Positions 1 through 11,700 of a stretch of 64,000 nucleotides of DNA are shown here, in pieces. Made by a program: the position numbers and the translations under genes. The stretch is taken from assembly GCF_037038585.1 (NCBI RefSeq), contig NC_092521.1:56829898-56893897 (forward strand), given 5' to 3'. Position 1 is the first letter of the stretch. Each line of letters opens with the position of its first letter. The notes under the pieces are model-generated. The model was given only the letters and a program-made list of their open reading frames with translations, was not told the DNA's origin and did no database searches. The DNA comes from Patagioenas fasciata. Its lineage: Eukaryota; Chordata; Aves; Columbiformes; Columbidae.

Positions 1-2117
1 TTTGTATAAAAATTTCTTGATCTATTAGACAATCAGTGGTTTTTTTGACACAGCACACTATAACTTGTCTTCTTCTCTAGTTTATATGGCTTACAAGCTT
101 TGGGATGATGAATAAATGCATCTGGCAGGCATTCACAACCAAGTTCCCATGAAATGTAAAATTTGTATTATTCCACAAGAGGATGCAACATCTTTTTGTT
201 TTAAAAGCACCAGCATCCTCTGTACACAGAAGACCTGTCATTTAGTCAAGAAACATTAAAACAGCTAGAAACACTACTACAGTAATGGGGCTAGGGCTTG
301 TTAAAAAGAACTAAATTCAGCAAGTTTAATGACTAGTTCTGAAATCCCTTTTCCCACATACAATCCAGCCATCACAAACCAGAGGAATAAATCAGATGCC
401 AGATGTAATGCAATGCATGTTACACAAGAAAAATTTGCACTGGGGGAAAAAGAAAAAGTGAAAATCAGTATTATTTATTCAGTCATTAATTCAGATTGGA
501 CAGGAGCCCTGGGAGTCAACATAAATATTCCAAGCTTCACAGGATTTTACCACAAGTCTTGGTAAATTAATGGAAGAGAAGGGCAAATATACATAACTAG
601 TCTCAACAAGAATAAAAAGTCAATACTGAATTTTTTTTCTTCAGAGAAACTTACACTTCTCAGGGCAAGTATGTATGTTTCTCATACAACACCACCATAG
701 GAAAATACTTTCATTAAAAAAAAGTGGAAAAACAAGTACTCAGTAATTAAGAGTATTTTCTACAAGTTTGTGCTACTTAAAAACATCACTTGCTATCTTC
801 TCTTTATGTTTCTAAGTTGCTGGGTATTCTCTAGTTTTAATACAAAACAAATGCATTATTACCCTGAGGAAAAAACAAAACAAAAAAAAAACAAACAAAC
901 CAAACAGGTTTGCAAATCTACAAAATCAGGGAAATGTAAAATTTTAGTAAAAAAAAACTTTAAAATATTTTACAGCATAGCTGTAGAAAAATTAGGAAAC
1001 CAGTATACAAAGTATAAAAGAGCTTAATATACAATTTTCTTTCTGGTTTACTTCTCCAAGCACAACTAGATAATATTAAAATGAGCTGGGAAAGCTAACT
1101 TGTCCAGTTGGGCTATACCAGATGCAACGTGTGTGTGTGCTTTTCTCCCTCATGAGAAATACTGGTTCTGGAGTTCTTCTTGTACACTTTTATCTCATTA
1201 ACTTAGCACAGCTTATTTCTGCTATTCCCTGTTAAATTCAAACTAAAGTTCGGTTCCATAATATCTGTCTAGAGACAATGTATTTCAAGTACATGTAAAT
1301 CGAATACACCACTAATTTAACAGAAAAGAAGCACAACCTGAAGTTAACAAAAAGAACTCTCGCTCTGGATTGTTTTTGCTCATTTGTGAAAGAGCACTGT
1401 AAAAATACATACTGGCTGAAATAACTGCTCTAGTACTATAAGCTTATATAGAAAGTCTCGCATATAGAACGGACCCAAAGACTGTTGCTGCAAGTTAATA
1501 ATCTCGTTGTTTATAGTGGTGTATTTTCTGAGACAACGGAGTAGGCCCCCCGCAGCCGCCCGGCGGGTGAGGAGGGTGAGAGGGCGCCTGAGGACCCGCT
1601 GCGCAGCAGTTTCGGTAGCAGAGCCTCCAGCACCGGGAGAGACGGCGAGCCTTCACCGGATCGGTATTATCACGTAGAACTTTCCGCTCTGCCTAGAAAC
1701 CGCAGGTAAAACACGCTCGCCCGGATCAGACCGGGCCGCCCGGCTAAGCCCTCCGCTCCCCACCGCCAGCACCCGGCTAAGGGGCTCCGGCCGCTGCCGG
1801 CTCCGCGCAGGCGCAGTGCGCCGCCAACACCCCCGCCGCCGGGCGGTGCGCAGGCGCAGCTGCAGCGCACGCGGCACGGCGCCTGCGCGCTGCCTCCCTC
1901 CGGCACCCCCTCCCAGCGAGCAGCAGCGGTCGCCTCCCGGGCGCATGCGCAGCGGCTGCCTGCAGTTCCGCTGCGTGCACCTGAAAACGAGCCGTGGCCC
2001 AGTGGCTTCCGCTCCCCGCTGAGGCGGTTCGGACCGGCAACGGGCGCTGCCAGCCCACAGCTCCCTCCCCGTCCTCCCTCCCGCCGGGGCAGAGCCAGAG
2101 CGACCTCCTTCGCTCAC
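1..2117 (-). other. PTPN2: PTPN2 intron 1 (5' part)
   Basis: This is intron sequence downstream of the PTPN2 first coding exon on the minus strand; the donor GTGAGC is at 2117-2112. I searched both strands for the next coding block of PTPN2, which continues the N-terminal helices into the phosphatase domain, and did not find it, so exon 2 lies left of the window. Positions 1 to about 1530 are AT-rich with short A/C-rich tracts (for example 880-905). From about 1535 the sequence turns into CpG island. The short open frames here look like noise. Confidence 0.75.
1941..1950. promoter_or_regulatory. NRF1-type site GCGCATGCGC, second copy
   Basis: Identical palindrome to the one at 2316-2325, here about 170 bp into PTPN2 intron 1. 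It lies in the CpG island, close to two GCGCAGGCGCA variants, so the NRF1-like motifs bracket the first exon on both sides. Confidence 0.45.
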
Positions 2118-2186
2118 CAGATAACGCGCCTGCCAGTCGTTGGTGGCATCGATCTTCTGGAACTCCTGCTCGATAATGGCGGACAT
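2118..2186 (-). CDS. PTPN2: PTPN2 (TC-PTP) coding exon 1
   Basis: First 23 codons of the non-receptor tyrosine phosphatase PTPN2, which dephosphorylates JAK1/3, STATs, the insulin receptor and other phosphotyrosine proteins in the nucleus and ER. The exon runs from ATG at 2186 back to 2118 and ends at a consensus donor (CTG then GTGAGC). The peptide starts MSAIIEQEFQKIDATNDWQ and ends ARYL. It aligns without gaps to human PTPN2 residues 1-23, with the shared pattern I-E-x-E-F, W at position 18 and Y-L at the end, and the exon boundary falls at the same codon. The catalytic domain is outside the window. An in-frame upstream ATG exists at 2363, but the start used here is the one that matches the family. 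PTPN1 is the nearest alternative; the residues and the SEH1L/CEP192 neighbourhood favour PTPN2. Confidence 0.9.
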
Positions 2187-2315
2187 GGCGGTGGCGGCCA
2201 GAGCGCGAGCCTGTCCGGCGGCCGGCAAGCTCCCGACCCCGCACGCGCTGCCCGCCACACGGGAGCGGCGAGCGCGCACATACGCTCGCAGCGAGTCCCC
2301 CGCCGCCCGCACCAG

Positions 2316-2325
2316 GCGCATGCGC
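2316..2325. promoter_or_regulatory. NRF1-type site GCGCATGCGC
   Basis: Palindromic NRF1 core about 130 bp upstream of the PTPN2 start codon. A second identical copy is at 1941-1950, in the start of intron 1, with degenerate relatives at about 1804-1821 and 1847-1860. NRF1 sites are typical of housekeeping CpG-island promoters. Confidence 0.5.
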
Positions 2326-2392
2326 GGCCCTTGGCCCCGCCCACCGAGGGCTACCGAGGCCACGCCCTCGGGGCGGAGGGAAGCACCTGGGG

Positions 2393-2400
2393 TGACGTCA
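2393..2400. promoter_or_regulatory. CRE palindrome TGACGTCA
   Basis: Perfect eight-base CREB/ATF site 207 bp upstream of the PTPN2 start codon, inside the CpG island. Being palindromic it has no orientation. Full CRE palindromes close to a start in a CpG island are commonly functional; this is inferred, not shown. Confidence 0.6.
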
Positions 2401-3223
2401 CGGAGCTGCGGGGGCGCGGAAATGGGGGCGCGGGGCCGCCCCCCGGTGTTTTAGGGGCTCGCTGGGCCTGCGTCGGCCCGCGGCGCCTCGGGCGAGGGAA
2501 AGACGACTTCGGTCGCAAAACCGGTAACGACTGTTTATTGTCCCCTCGTCACTGAAAGGCCAAGACACCTCCATGAGCGCGTCCGGCCAGCAGCGCGGCG
2601 CCGCCGCTGAGTGCCCGGCCCGGTTCAGCGCGGTGCGGCCCGCGTTCCGCCTTCAGCTGCTCGCTTTTAAAAAGCTGAAGTAAGAAAATACGGCCATGTC
2701 AGACAAGCGGCGGCCAGGCTTGCCGTCTCAAAAAGCAGAAACGCGGCAGCCCGCGGCCATTGCTTCGAGGAGAGAGCCCCTGAGGAAGCGGCTTCGCGTA
2801 AAACTGAAGGTCACGCGGAGTTCAGCAGGAGCTGCGGGGAAATGCGCTGCGCGGATCAGCCTGACGGAGAAGTGCCCTTCCGAGAGTGCGCTCCGTGACT
2901 CAGCACAGGCTGCTGATTAACGTAACGGCGATTTAATAATACGTATCGCTAACTAGTACTGCAAAGGGGAAGAAATTAAAGCCCTGGGCTCCGTCCTCAC
3001 AACTCCCCTCCAGTGGCAGCCCTGCTGTTGGCCCAGCAGCCTCCTCTCCACAGGGGGCATGCCCCAGACTAACTCCCAACCCCCCCTCACCCTGCAGCGG
3101 GCGCCCCCCGGCCCGCCACTAACCGAGAGGTTTAGTGAAGAACACTTTTATCTGCCCTTTCTCACATCCGCCGTGCCCCAGCCCCTCCCCGCAGCTCCCC
3201 CGCTCCGCCCAGCCAACGCTGCC

Positions 3224-3310
3224 GCTTAGCCCCGCCCCTTCTGGCGTCCCTGGCGTTTAGCCCCACCTCCTGGTGCTTAGCCCCGCCCCTCGGGGCTTAG
3301 CTCCTCCCGG
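3224..3310. promoter_or_regulatory. Array of four GC boxes with a shared TTAG lead
   Basis: Four related units of the form GCTTAGCCCCGCCCCT start at 3224, 3255, 3275 and 3295. Units 1 and 3 are identical over the core; unit 2 carries CCCCACCTCC and unit 4 CTCCTCCC. The CCCCGCCCC core is an Sp/KLF GC box. The array lies about 1 kb from PTPN2 exon 1 with no recognised gene downstream, so it may be a distal part of that promoter or a separate unannotated one. Confidence 0.5.
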
Positions 3311-3512
3311 TTCTGCCGCAGTTCGGGTCGTTCGCGCCTCACCGGCCCGGGTCCCCTTCCGAATACCCGTCAGTGGGCTGGTACACGCGCGGAGGTGCTG
3401 AGCGCGGCATCTCCAGCCCCCGTGTTGACTGCTGTACAGCGCTGCCCTGCGTGCTGTTGCCCCCAAGCAGCTGTGGACACTATGGGCATGAGGCCAGGCA
3501 TTGGGTGGTTTA

Positions 3513-4003
3513 TAGAATCATAGCATCATTTCAATTGGAAGAGACCCTCAGGATCACCGAGTCCAACCATAACCTAACTCTGTCACTAAACCATGCCTCT
3601 AAAAACCTCGTCTAAATGCCTTTTAAACACTTCCAGGGATGACAACTCCACCACTTCCCTGGGCAGCCTGTTCCAATGCCTGAGAACCCTTTCCATGAAG
3701 AATTTTTTCCTAATATCCAATCTAAACCTTCCTTGGTGCAACTTGAGGCCATCATTTCCTCTCGTCCTATCGCTTGCTACTTGGGAGAAGAGACCAACCC
3801 CCTCCATGCTACAACCTCCTTTCAGGTAGTTGTAGACAGCAATAAGGTCTCCCCTCAGCCTCCTTTTCTCCAGGCTGAACAGCCTCAGTTCCCTCAGCTG
3901 CTCCTCATCAGACTTGTGCTCCAGACCCCTCACCAGCTTTGTTGCCTCCTCTGCATTCTCTCCAGCACCTCAATATCTTTCTGGACACAGTATTCAAGGT
4001 GTG
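3513..4003 (-). repeat. CR1 LINE, 3' portion, minus orientation
   Basis: The left end carries the CR1 3' terminus (ATAGAATCATAG-type tail, then the TTGGAAGAGACC and GAGTCCAACC landmarks). Reading leftwards on the minus strand, the last part of the CR1 ORF2 protein is recognisable, with [23 protein letters not shown] and [11 protein letters not shown]. The 5' end is truncated, as is usual for CR1. Near 3980 a short piece of the consensus seems to be missing compared with the copy at 14176, so this copy is internally deleted as well. It cannot encode an active element. Confidence 0.92.
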
Positions 4004-4309
4004 TTTCTCAGCACAGCTTCAGGTGTGTGAGGTGAAGAGGAGAGGCTAGTAGGGCGAGGCACTCAAACCATGAGCGTGCCGATGCTGTTCCCTCAGGAAG
4101 CTGCTGACAAGGTGGCAGCGCGGTGTGAAGGCTGCGGTAGCACAGGCAGCCAGGGCCGATGCCTGGCATGGGCGTCACCCACCTAAAAGCCAAAAATTGG
4201 GTGCTGGAGAAATGCTGTCTGAGTGCTGGGTGAGCTGAGTTCATGCTCCCCTCCACTGAGGTGTTTTGAAAACACAGGGGCAAGGGTTACTCAGCATGAC
4301 GCGAGAGAT

Positions 4310-4372
4310 GATAGAATCGTAGAACAGTTTGTGTTGGAAGGGACCTTCAAAGGTCATCTGCTCCATGTATGT
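4310..4372 (-). repeat. Short CR1 3'-end fragment
   Basis: About 60 bases resembling the CR1 3' terminus: ATAGAATCGTAGAAC followed by TTGGAAGGGACCTTCAAAGG and a TCATCT landmark. Orientation is as in the copy at 3513. Only the end of the element is present. Boundaries are approximate. Confidence 0.75.
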
Positions 4373-7300
4373 GCGGTCGCGCAGGTAAGGCAAATGGTTT
4401 TGGAACAGACTGCTGGTTTTGACGTCCAAATGCCCGTCATTCGCTGTTTCATTTCCTTCCTGTCTGCAGACTGCAGTCCTGAGCCCCAAATACACCGGCT
4501 GATGTTCTCCCTCAGGTCCTATAATGAACCTGATATCCTGTACTGTGGGGTTTTGCATGGTGCACCTGTGAAGTATGGCTGATAGGACAGTATGCGTCAG
4601 TAAGTTCATAGCATGTCTTTCCAGGTAACTCAAGGAAATGTCACATACAATTTTCTTGAGCTGTGCTTTCAAACTTTAAAAGCTACGTAGAGAGTAGCTT
4701 TTCTGGATTTTTCTGCCTGCAAGACTGAGGGACAGGCCATGTCTTCAGTAGGCTTTTATCTGGATATGAACATGCTGACCCATCTGTATTTGCAGCATTT
4801 GCTACTACAGCCTTTTTTACCCCTTGCTGGAACTTCCTTTAGGTCACAGACATCGTGATGCCCCATGAAGCCATCAGATATGGATCACAGCTGAAGGAGG
4901 CCCAGTCACTGCCCTGTCACTCCAGAGAAGAGAGAGTGATGCTGCCCAATGACATGTTACTTTCTCTTTATTCTCGTGCAAAGGCCAGGGAATACTTGGA
5001 AGTCGCTGCCCGTGGAGGGCAAGAAGATGTGCTTGAGTTGGAGGACAGCTCTATCAGCTGAGGAGCACCCCATGTGTATCAGCTGAGTGGGCCACTGACA
5101 AGTTTTGAGAAGGGTGCAGGAGAAGTGGCAGTTTTGGTATATAAACACAAAAACATGTATTCTGCTCTTCTGATTAGCAACCATTATGCAGATGAGAAGC
5201 TTGTGTCATTGTTCATGATATTTGGGGATTTACAGATGTCTTAGAAGAGCAATAACTGATAAAGCAGGGGTTTCTAGAGAAATTGCTGTTGTTTGCTTTT
5301 TGGTTGCTATTTTCCTACTGCAAATATGCTGAAAACATTGTACCAGTTGTCTGGTTTGGGGTAATTGAGCCCAGGATAGGCTCAGGAGTGCAGTTATAAT
5401 GATCCTTGGAGGAGAACTGTATATATAACATAAGCCAAGTACACTCATTAGAAAACTTCATTTATTCTATTGCCAGCATATGCCAGTTCTGTATTAGCTG
5501 TGCAGCCAAACCCAGATGAACTACTGCATAAACTCTTATGCTTTTGAGATTGCATGAGACATGTGCAAAGCAAGATAATGGAGTTGCTGGAATATGTGGT
5601 ATATTGTTAGTGTTTTTCTGAGTATAAACACGAACAAGTAGTTATTGCAATGTTTTCTTATTAAAATGTCTGATAATTTGAGAAGCCCCCTGCTGTGCTG
5701 AGAAAACAGTAACTTCAGGGTAATTGGTATCCACAACAGTTCTGATCTCAAAGTTGGTTTTGATGCCTTTGTTCATGTGAATGAAAAAGATCAATCGTGT
5801 TAACTTTAAATGCTGCTTGTCCAGTGACCTTGGCCAAACAATTAACTTTAGTACCAGTCTGGAATGGACTAAGTGCGTGTTCCTCCATCTGTGCATTTTT
5901 TGGCTCATTCACTGGAATTACTTAAGTATCATTTATTGGAAATGATCTGGTTTGTTCTGCTTTTCTGAGAACCATTTTGGATACTGGTAGATGGAGAACA
6001 AATTCTTCCCTGAGGTGGTTTTATCCACAAATATACTCCATATCAGTCTTAGCTGTTAAGAAAGAAAGCTGTAATGTGCTTAAGCTTGCCACGATGTGAG
6101 AGAATGAGAACATATCATTCCTGATTTAAGTCTTATAGACCAAGGCCTAAAGGAGAAAAGGATCCTCTCTTCTCACACAAACTGGGTAGGACTGGAAACC
6201 CAGAAGACCTGGCTGCTCTTCTTGCATCTGCTATAGAGCAGGAGAAGCAGAATGAAAAGGCCCAATGGTCAGGATAAAACAGGTTTCCTTCGTTCTGTAC
6301 ATTTACAATGGAGCCTTGTTCAAGTAAACGTTAAAATTCCTATTACTTCAAGCAAGTGCCAGTGCAAATACCTGTCTCCTACTGTGTTATTGATTTCCTT
6401 CCCCTGCAAACTGTATTTCGGCATACAATGAAAGAAAACAAAAAGAAAAAGGAAAAGCAAAAACAACAACAACAAACCCCACCAAAACTTCAAAATATAC
6501 GTAGCAAAATGCAAATCCTTATAGTAGCAACAGAAGCACAAGGGACCCTAACATGTTTGCATTCAGCTAAGGAAGTCTGTCACATTAGTCACAGGTCTAC
6601 AACAGCGGGATTCTAGTGTCCAATGTCTGTTAAAAAATGGCTATGTAGTAAAAGTGATGGAATTATGTACAGAAGCTGTAACTGCTTTGAAAAGGACAAC
6701 ACAGCTGTGCCCAGACTAAATGATTGCCCAAACTGTAGTTTGGAGTTCTGGGTAGAAGAAATTCATGGCCAAGGAAGAAAGATTAAGGTCCCTTTAGGAA
6801 GTCCGTTTTACAGCTCAGAGCTTTGTGTCAGTCTGTATGGCACTGGACTCCCATGGTGAAGCCAAAATAATTGTGGAGTGCCGAAAGGAAAGGGCAGCTG
6901 GCAGAAGTGCTGTCACAAGTGAATGGACACTAGCTAGCTGAAAAGGCAGCCAGCCAGGATGTCTGCTGGGTAAAGCGACTTTGGGCTCTGCTGTGGCTTT
7001 CTGAAACAGCCCTTCCAGCAACCCAAGCTGGGCTGAGCAGGCAGCCGCAAAACCTAATGCCTGTGAGTCAATGCAGGGGGTGTGGGGTGCGGCTGCAGGA
7101 AGAGGAGAAGGGCCAGTTGCCAAGAGAAAGATGACGCCAAGTTATCATTTTTATCACTCTAGAGAGAATCTTGCTTGCTGGGGGTCCTTTTATATGTTGT
7201 TTCATTTTCTGTTCCTCTTTTCAGCCCTAGCTACAGTGACATTTATTAAAATCATAGTTTGCAAGTGAGAAGGTCTAATTCAATGAGTGTCCAGAGTGGT

Positions 7301-10300
7301 TTGATGTCATTTCATGTTCTTGGCTAGAAAGTAATCTTTCACTAGAAACTGTGTCTATAGAAACTGCTTATAGCTGACATAAAGTTCTCACATTGGAAGT
7401 TTACTGAGACTTGCATTTGTTAGAAGGTCACTGGCTTAGTAGATTTTAGAATTGTTTTCCTCAGAGACTGAATAGAGCTGTTCCAGGCTGCAGACCATTT
7501 CTAATCTCAGAGTTATTTCAAAGCATCAGTTTGCATTACTGTATAATGGTTAAAAAGGTGTCTAAAATGCAGTTTTGGAAACTGCTATATGTTGCTGGTG
7601 AGTCTTTAATTCACGTTCTCTCATAATTTTGAAATCATGTTACCATGATCTTTTAACTTGTCTGTAACACAGATTCTGTGTTTTAGTGGCTTCCATGCTT
7701 GACTGTATGTATTTTCATCTACATTCAAGCTTATCTTCCAAATTACAAAATTAAGGGCATTTGCTGAATTACAGCTGAAAAGATTGCAACGCACAGCTCA
7801 TACCTCTGTTATTTGCTAGGACAAGTTCTCGTAAGAAAATACTGTTTGGGGAGAAGAAGACTTTGTACTGAGGAGTATCAGTAAATGTTTCTGTTATGAA
7901 TTTATGTTCTAAATGTTGTGTTCCAGTTTTTCTTTGGGCTTCCCAGCATCTGAACAAGGCAATTATGCCTATTTTCGTGGGTGTAAAAGTCTCCAAATTG
8001 TGTTTGCCTGTTTTTTCCTCCCCCCAACAGTTTGAAATAATGTAATTAACGTCTTTTGACAATGCAATTTAGGATTTTAATCCACTTTGTAATTTCTGCA
8101 TTAGACAACCTGAAGTTCCAATAACAGGAAAGGGGGCTTATTTTTTACTACTAGCTGTAATAACGATTTAAAAGATCTTATTGTTACCAGCTTCATAGAA
8201 ACTTGATTCTACCATGTGGTGATGACCCTTCAGCATATATTATAATAATTACTTTCACCTTTCCTGTGCTAGCAGAGGTAGATCTGTGCAAAGTTTGTGA
8301 TATCTTTGTCTGATTTTAAGTTGACGTTAATATATCTGATTTCATACAATTTCCCGTATAAGCTCGTCCTATTGAGATAATCAGCAGCCCTGGAGGAGCC
8401 ACATTCTCTGAGTCACTGTTTCGATGGCAGAGTTCCATGAATGTGTGGCAAGTTTTGACTGCTGAGATGTCCTTTGATATCTTACACAGAGCAAGGTGTT
8501 TGTGCTTGTGTCACTGTGGAAAGGCATCAAATCTTCTAAGGACTGTGGAACACTATATAAGGATTTGCTTAGCTACATTAACCCGGCAAGGCAGGATTGC
8601 AATAATCAATGCATCTCTCTTTTTGCCCTCAAAGTAGATCAGAAAGCAAGGAGGAAAACAGATTTTACCTGTAGGTGGCAAAGAGCCATGAAGAAAAAGT
8701 TAATTTTTCAAGCAGTATGATTTCCTAACAAAACCAAATTAGTAGTGCATGCAAAATTTTTTTCTTTGACAAATTTTTTTCTTGTGAAAATGGCTTTGAA
8801 ACTTATCTACCAAAGGAAGGAGTCTTAAAACAAACTGGTTTGCATAACAAGTATATTACCATTTCTGAATGCACGCTATGTTTTCTTTGGTCCAGACATT
8901 TAAAACCGCTAATTCATACCCTTATGGCATATGAATTGCTGTAACTGCTAAACCAATTCGTTTGTTTTCTCAAAGCAAAGAAAAACTGAGTATAATGTAC
9001 TGAAAGAAGGATCCATAACACAAGGTTTCCAATTGGAATGCTGTCAAGGTCTTTAACATCTTATTTTAGCCAGTGGAACAGTTCCAGCAACTCAAGTCAT
9101 GACACTTCACTTACTGGAATTAACAGCCTGGGGAGAAGGGTGCCCTTGTACAGAACATGTCCAGTATCAAAATGGATGTACGAAATTCTTTGGATCTTTT
9201 GAATTTTAGATCTTGTTTCTTGCTGTCTGCGAAGAGACATCACTGCTTATCAAAAGCTATTATTTTATTTTTAAAAACCTTGTGGTACCACTTCTTAGAC
9301 AGCTGCAGCTTCTTCAGGGGCAGACAGTAGTGCTCTCTAAATACACTGGAAGTACTTTTGTCACATAGAAAATGCTTAAGGCGTCCTAGTAGACAATTTT
9401 CTTTATTGTGCTACCCTTTTATATCAGAAATGTCACAACTGTGTGTTAGAGCACTCAGATTCTTCTCAAGATTTAAGTATAAAATAATATATTTACTAAC
9501 ACAGATTCGCAGTTATGGAATAATGCTACAAAGGAAAAAAAAGTGAGTTATTCAGATTGTATTTGTCAAGAAATATGCTCCAGGGTCACTTTAGTGTCTC
9601 AGCTAGCTTCTAGCTCCCATTCTCTTACACTAATTTGGAAGCTCTACTCGCTAGCAATTGATTTTTTTTTGTCCAGAATGGCTGTGTGCCCCCTCCTAAG
9701 CACTGAGCAGGAAAGGTTGGATGCAGAACAAAGGCAAAGGTTTTTTTTCTGTGTCCAAGCAAGACAACCTTAGTTTTGCCCTTTGTTTTTCTTGATTAAG
9801 AAACAATATTTAGTTGAGTCTGGTGATTAGATTCTTGAAAGTGATTCTGTGAGGTGGGGATTAGGACACATGAGTGCCACAAGCCTGTATCTGCCTACCC
9901 CAACAAGTTGGTACATTAACGTTTCTATCATAATCAGTATGCTCCTGCTTTCCCATTACTTCTCAACACATTGCTAATACCTTATACATGATGTGATCAG
10001 AAATTATAAATGCACAGTGTAATTTCTAGATCCAGAATATATTTTGCCTTATGAATACTGTGTAAGGAATAGATATGACACCAGCAATGGTGAAACGAGA
10101 AGACAAATGCATTATTTGTGAAACTCTGCCACACATGCACTCTTGGTTCTAGGAGTTTTCTCTGGGGAACATCACAAGTCCTGTGGTGTCAGTATTTCTT
10201 GGTCCTATAAAAAGTGGTAAGGATAATTCTCACTTAATTTCCAGAGTTTGGAAAGTAGGATGAGGCAGATCACTGATGGAGGTGACTGCTTGAGCCATTA

Positions 10301-11264
10301 CAGCTAAACCTGCTGTCAAACATGCATCAACAGTATGCAGCATCAACATAGTATTTACACAATTCTGTCAAAGCAAGTGGAATAAATCCTGAATATCTTT
10401 GGAAAGGAGGTTCCGATGAAGTAATGCAATGGTTATATCTTTAAAACATAAATATGTATGCCTTTCAGGATACCATGAAAACTTTCCTTTCTCTTTCTTT
10501 TCCTCTCACTTTCCTGAGAGTGGAAGTAGTTGAGAGTGCTTTCTTCACATGGAGGAGTGATTCATTCATAGGTTCAGTAATTAATTAGATTATTGAAATG
10601 TGATTCAAGTTTACCCTGCTGGTTACACTAACTGGAAATGTACACGCACAGCATTTTATAAAACTTTTTAATAATGTGAGTTGCATATGTGTGTGTATTT
10701 AAATCTACCAAGTGTTACCAGATGTGATGGAAATTAAATTAGCTAGAATTACAAAGTGCTGAGTTATATTTTTTTCAATAATTAAAAAATATTTCTATAA
10801 AAAGTAGGGCAGATACTTTTAATAATCATGCCGATAACTGCATGATTAACTCTTGCAAGTTTACCTCTTTCAACATTAGAGTGTAGCATTCTTGGGGGAA
10901 TATGGAAATAATATTTCCATTTTTCTAATCTGTGTAACTGAAGAAACAGTGGATAAATAAAGTCCATGCACAGAACATTTTGATTCAGCATTTCGTGCAT
11001 GTGTTTATCCTCTGTGCATAATACTTATGTATATAAATATCATCAGTTCCCGCTATCCTCCCACAGAGCACTGCAATGTGCTGCGTATTCTCTTTTTATT
11101 TCAGATGTTTTGAGGACATTTGTTAGGCTCAAAAGTTATGCTCAGTATATCAGCCACTCACCAAAGCAGCACAAATCTGAAATAATTCGATTTCGACTTG
11201 TTCAAAGGCAGATCATTTCTGCGAAATGTTAAATAAGTTGTCAGTAGAAATGATGTCTGTTAGG
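4373..11264. other. Intergenic, no gene recognised
   Basis: AT-rich spacer between PTPN2 and SEH1L. I saw no conserved reading frame on either strand and no RNA gene. Open frames here are short, and the longest at the left edge (minus strand 4241-4672) has no recognisable protein features. Local low complexity includes an A-rich tract at about 6428-6485. It may hide non-coding regulatory sequence that cannot be judged from one genome. Confidence 0.6.
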
Positions 11265-11700
11265 CAAACATTGTTTTCTCCACAATGTGGCATGTGAGTT
11301 ACCTTGGGCAGGCAGCAATTGCTGGTAATTAGTGTCACTGCTCTGACCTTTGCCGAAAAGCGAATTCACGGTTCAGCAGCTGCTAATAAGCCTCCACAAT
11401 GGCGCTGTGTGGGAATGTTCAAAGTGCCGTTAATCCTCAGGCATGATGTGAACATGCCTTAAAATACTCGAGTGCTCTTTGCAGTGTGGTCACACGGCAG
11501 ATGCTCTCTCAGCTTTGGGCTGTGTTTGTTTTGACGTGTCTAGAGTTTTCAGTTTAAATACCTGTCACAGCACAAACATCCCTTATTCCTGTAAGGCCGA
11601 CTAACCATGCTAATTAGTATGAGTCTGCAGAAAAGACACTTAACAATACGCAGACGTGAGTCTTGTCTTGTAACAATGAAGTTTAGAAATAATTTAATTG
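11265..11700. promoter_or_regulatory. Candidate non-coding regulatory block
   Basis: This stretch differs from its AT-rich surroundings: it keeps several CpGs, has few homopolymers, and is dense in core motifs for developmental factors. These include TAATTAG-type homeodomain cores near 11316 and 11612, ACAATGG (SOX) near 11396, CAGCAGCTGC (E-box) near 11376 and GTCACACGGC near 11488. This texture is typical of vertebrate conserved non-coding elements, but conservation itself cannot be seen here. The call is an inference. Confidence 0.3.

Larger units (their letters stand above)
1535..2930. promoter_or_regulatory. PTPN2: CpG island and promoter of PTPN2
   Basis: A CpG- and GC-rich block surrounds PTPN2 exon 1, in sharp contrast to the AT-rich flanks. 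There is no obvious TATA box. Several palindromic GCGCATGCGC or related GCGCAGGCGCA sequences (about 1804-1860, 1941-1950, 2316-2325) fit the NRF1 consensus, and a perfect CRE lies at 2393-2400. The limits are estimates by eye of CpG density. The transcription start of PTPN2 probably lies a little to the right of 2186, reading leftwards. Confidence 0.8.

Noticed and set aside
1653-2363. 236-codon minus-strand open frame containing PTPN2 exon 1
   Set aside because: Only the 23 codons 2186-2118 are coding. The upstream part is GC-rich 5' UTR and the downstream part reads through the splice donor into intron.
3586-3933. 115-codon minus-strand open frame resembling a protein
   Set aside because: This is the degenerate C-terminus of CR1 ORF2, reported as repeat rather than gene.
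4241-4672. 143-codon minus-strand open frame
   Set aside because: No domain or family resemblance; it overlaps a CR1 3' fragment at 4310-4372 and has spacer-like composition.
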